Positions 6,161 to 6,267 of a stretch of 6,267 nucleotides of DNA are shown one piece after another. The stretch is taken from positions 1-6,267 of the forward strand of contig JASLIE010000204.1 in assembly GCA_030152985.1 (NCBI GenBank), given 5' to 3'. How positions within the stretch are numbered: position 1 is the stretch's first letter; every line of letters begins with the position of its first letter. The position numbers and the translations under genes are program-made. The notes under the pieces were generated by a model. It was not told the DNA's origin. It saw only the letters and a program-made list of their open reading frames with translations, and did not search any database. The stretch comes from Bacillaceae bacterium (GTDB lineage: Bacteria; Bacillota; Bacilli; Bacillales; Amphibacillaceae).

Positions 6161-6267
6161 TTAGATAACTTTTGCACCTAGCGTATCTGTGAAGTGACGC
6201 AGGGCCCAATTGTGTGCACCTTCATTAAAGCTTGCAACACCTGACTTTGGTATGACGATATCATAAC
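6161..6267 (-). CDS. C-terminal end of an unidentified protein, possibly an isochorismatase-family hydrolase (5' end outside window)
   Basis: The last 34 codons and a TAA stop of a gene that continues past the right edge. The visible C-terminus includes IPKSGVASFNEGAHNW, then ALRHFTDTLGAKVI. The pattern of a hydrophobic strand, ASF, a histidine, then ALxxxxxxLGAxV resembles the C-terminal end of isochorismatase/nicotinamidase-like cysteine hydrolases, where the late ASF...H..AL helix follows the last strand. The catalytic residues would lie outside the window, so the family call is tentative. It is on the same strand as the serine operon and ends 46 bases before that operon's -35 box. I see no clear terminator hairpin after its stop, so some read-through into the leader is possible. 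Confidence 0.55.
   Translation of the reverse strand, partial: YDIVIPKSGVASFNEGAHNWALRHFTDTLGAKVI

Overview
The window looks like core metabolic and translation DNA from a low-to-moderate-GC Firmicute, most likely of the Bacillaceae type. The reasons are two complete T-box leaders, strong AGGAGG-type ribosome binding sites, intrinsic terminators with long U runs, TTGACA/TATAAT-like promoters, and proteins that resemble Bacillus families. I see no phage, insertion sequence, CRISPR array, tRNA or rRNA. Genus assignment from sequence alone is not possible.

Left part (1-1233, + strand): the C-terminal two thirds of a rhodanese-domain tRNA U34 hydroxylase (TrhO), a 12-bp intrinsic terminator, then a complete thioredoxin-type glutathione peroxidase. 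A near-perfect 18-bp hairpin then ends this block and also ends the convergent proS.

Middle part (1236-2977, - strand): a complete prolyl-tRNA synthetase of the short archaeal/eukaryotic-like type (no inserted editing domain, C-terminal zinc-type domain, terminal Tyr). In front of it lies a T-box leader whose specifier reads CCU (Pro), with its own promoter. The true start is the ATG at 2669, not the in-frame GTG nine bases upstream, which is part of the ribosome binding site.

Right part (2992-6115, - strand): a two-gene serine operon. A class V aminotransferase of the alanine-glyoxylate/archaeal phosphoserine type is followed 11 bases later by a long-form phosphoglycerate dehydrogenase (SerA, with ACT domain). 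Its promoter is followed by a second T-box leader whose best specifier candidate is AGC (Ser), and a 14-bp terminator closes it. Together the two genes would convert 3-phosphoglycerate to phosphoserine when uncharged tRNA-Ser accumulates; the phosphatase step is not in the window. At the far right edge (6161-6267, - strand) are the last 34 codons of another gene, possibly an isochorismatase-family hydrolase.

The window's theme is amino-acid supply and tRNA charging: one leader senses uncharged tRNA-Pro and drives its synthetase, while the other probably senses uncharged tRNA-Ser and drives serine synthesis. I found no convincing undescribed system. The points most worth a second look are the non-orthologous aminotransferase in the serine operon, the T-box discriminator base of the serine leader, the editing-domain-free ProS, and the apparently promoterless peroxidase gene behind a terminator.
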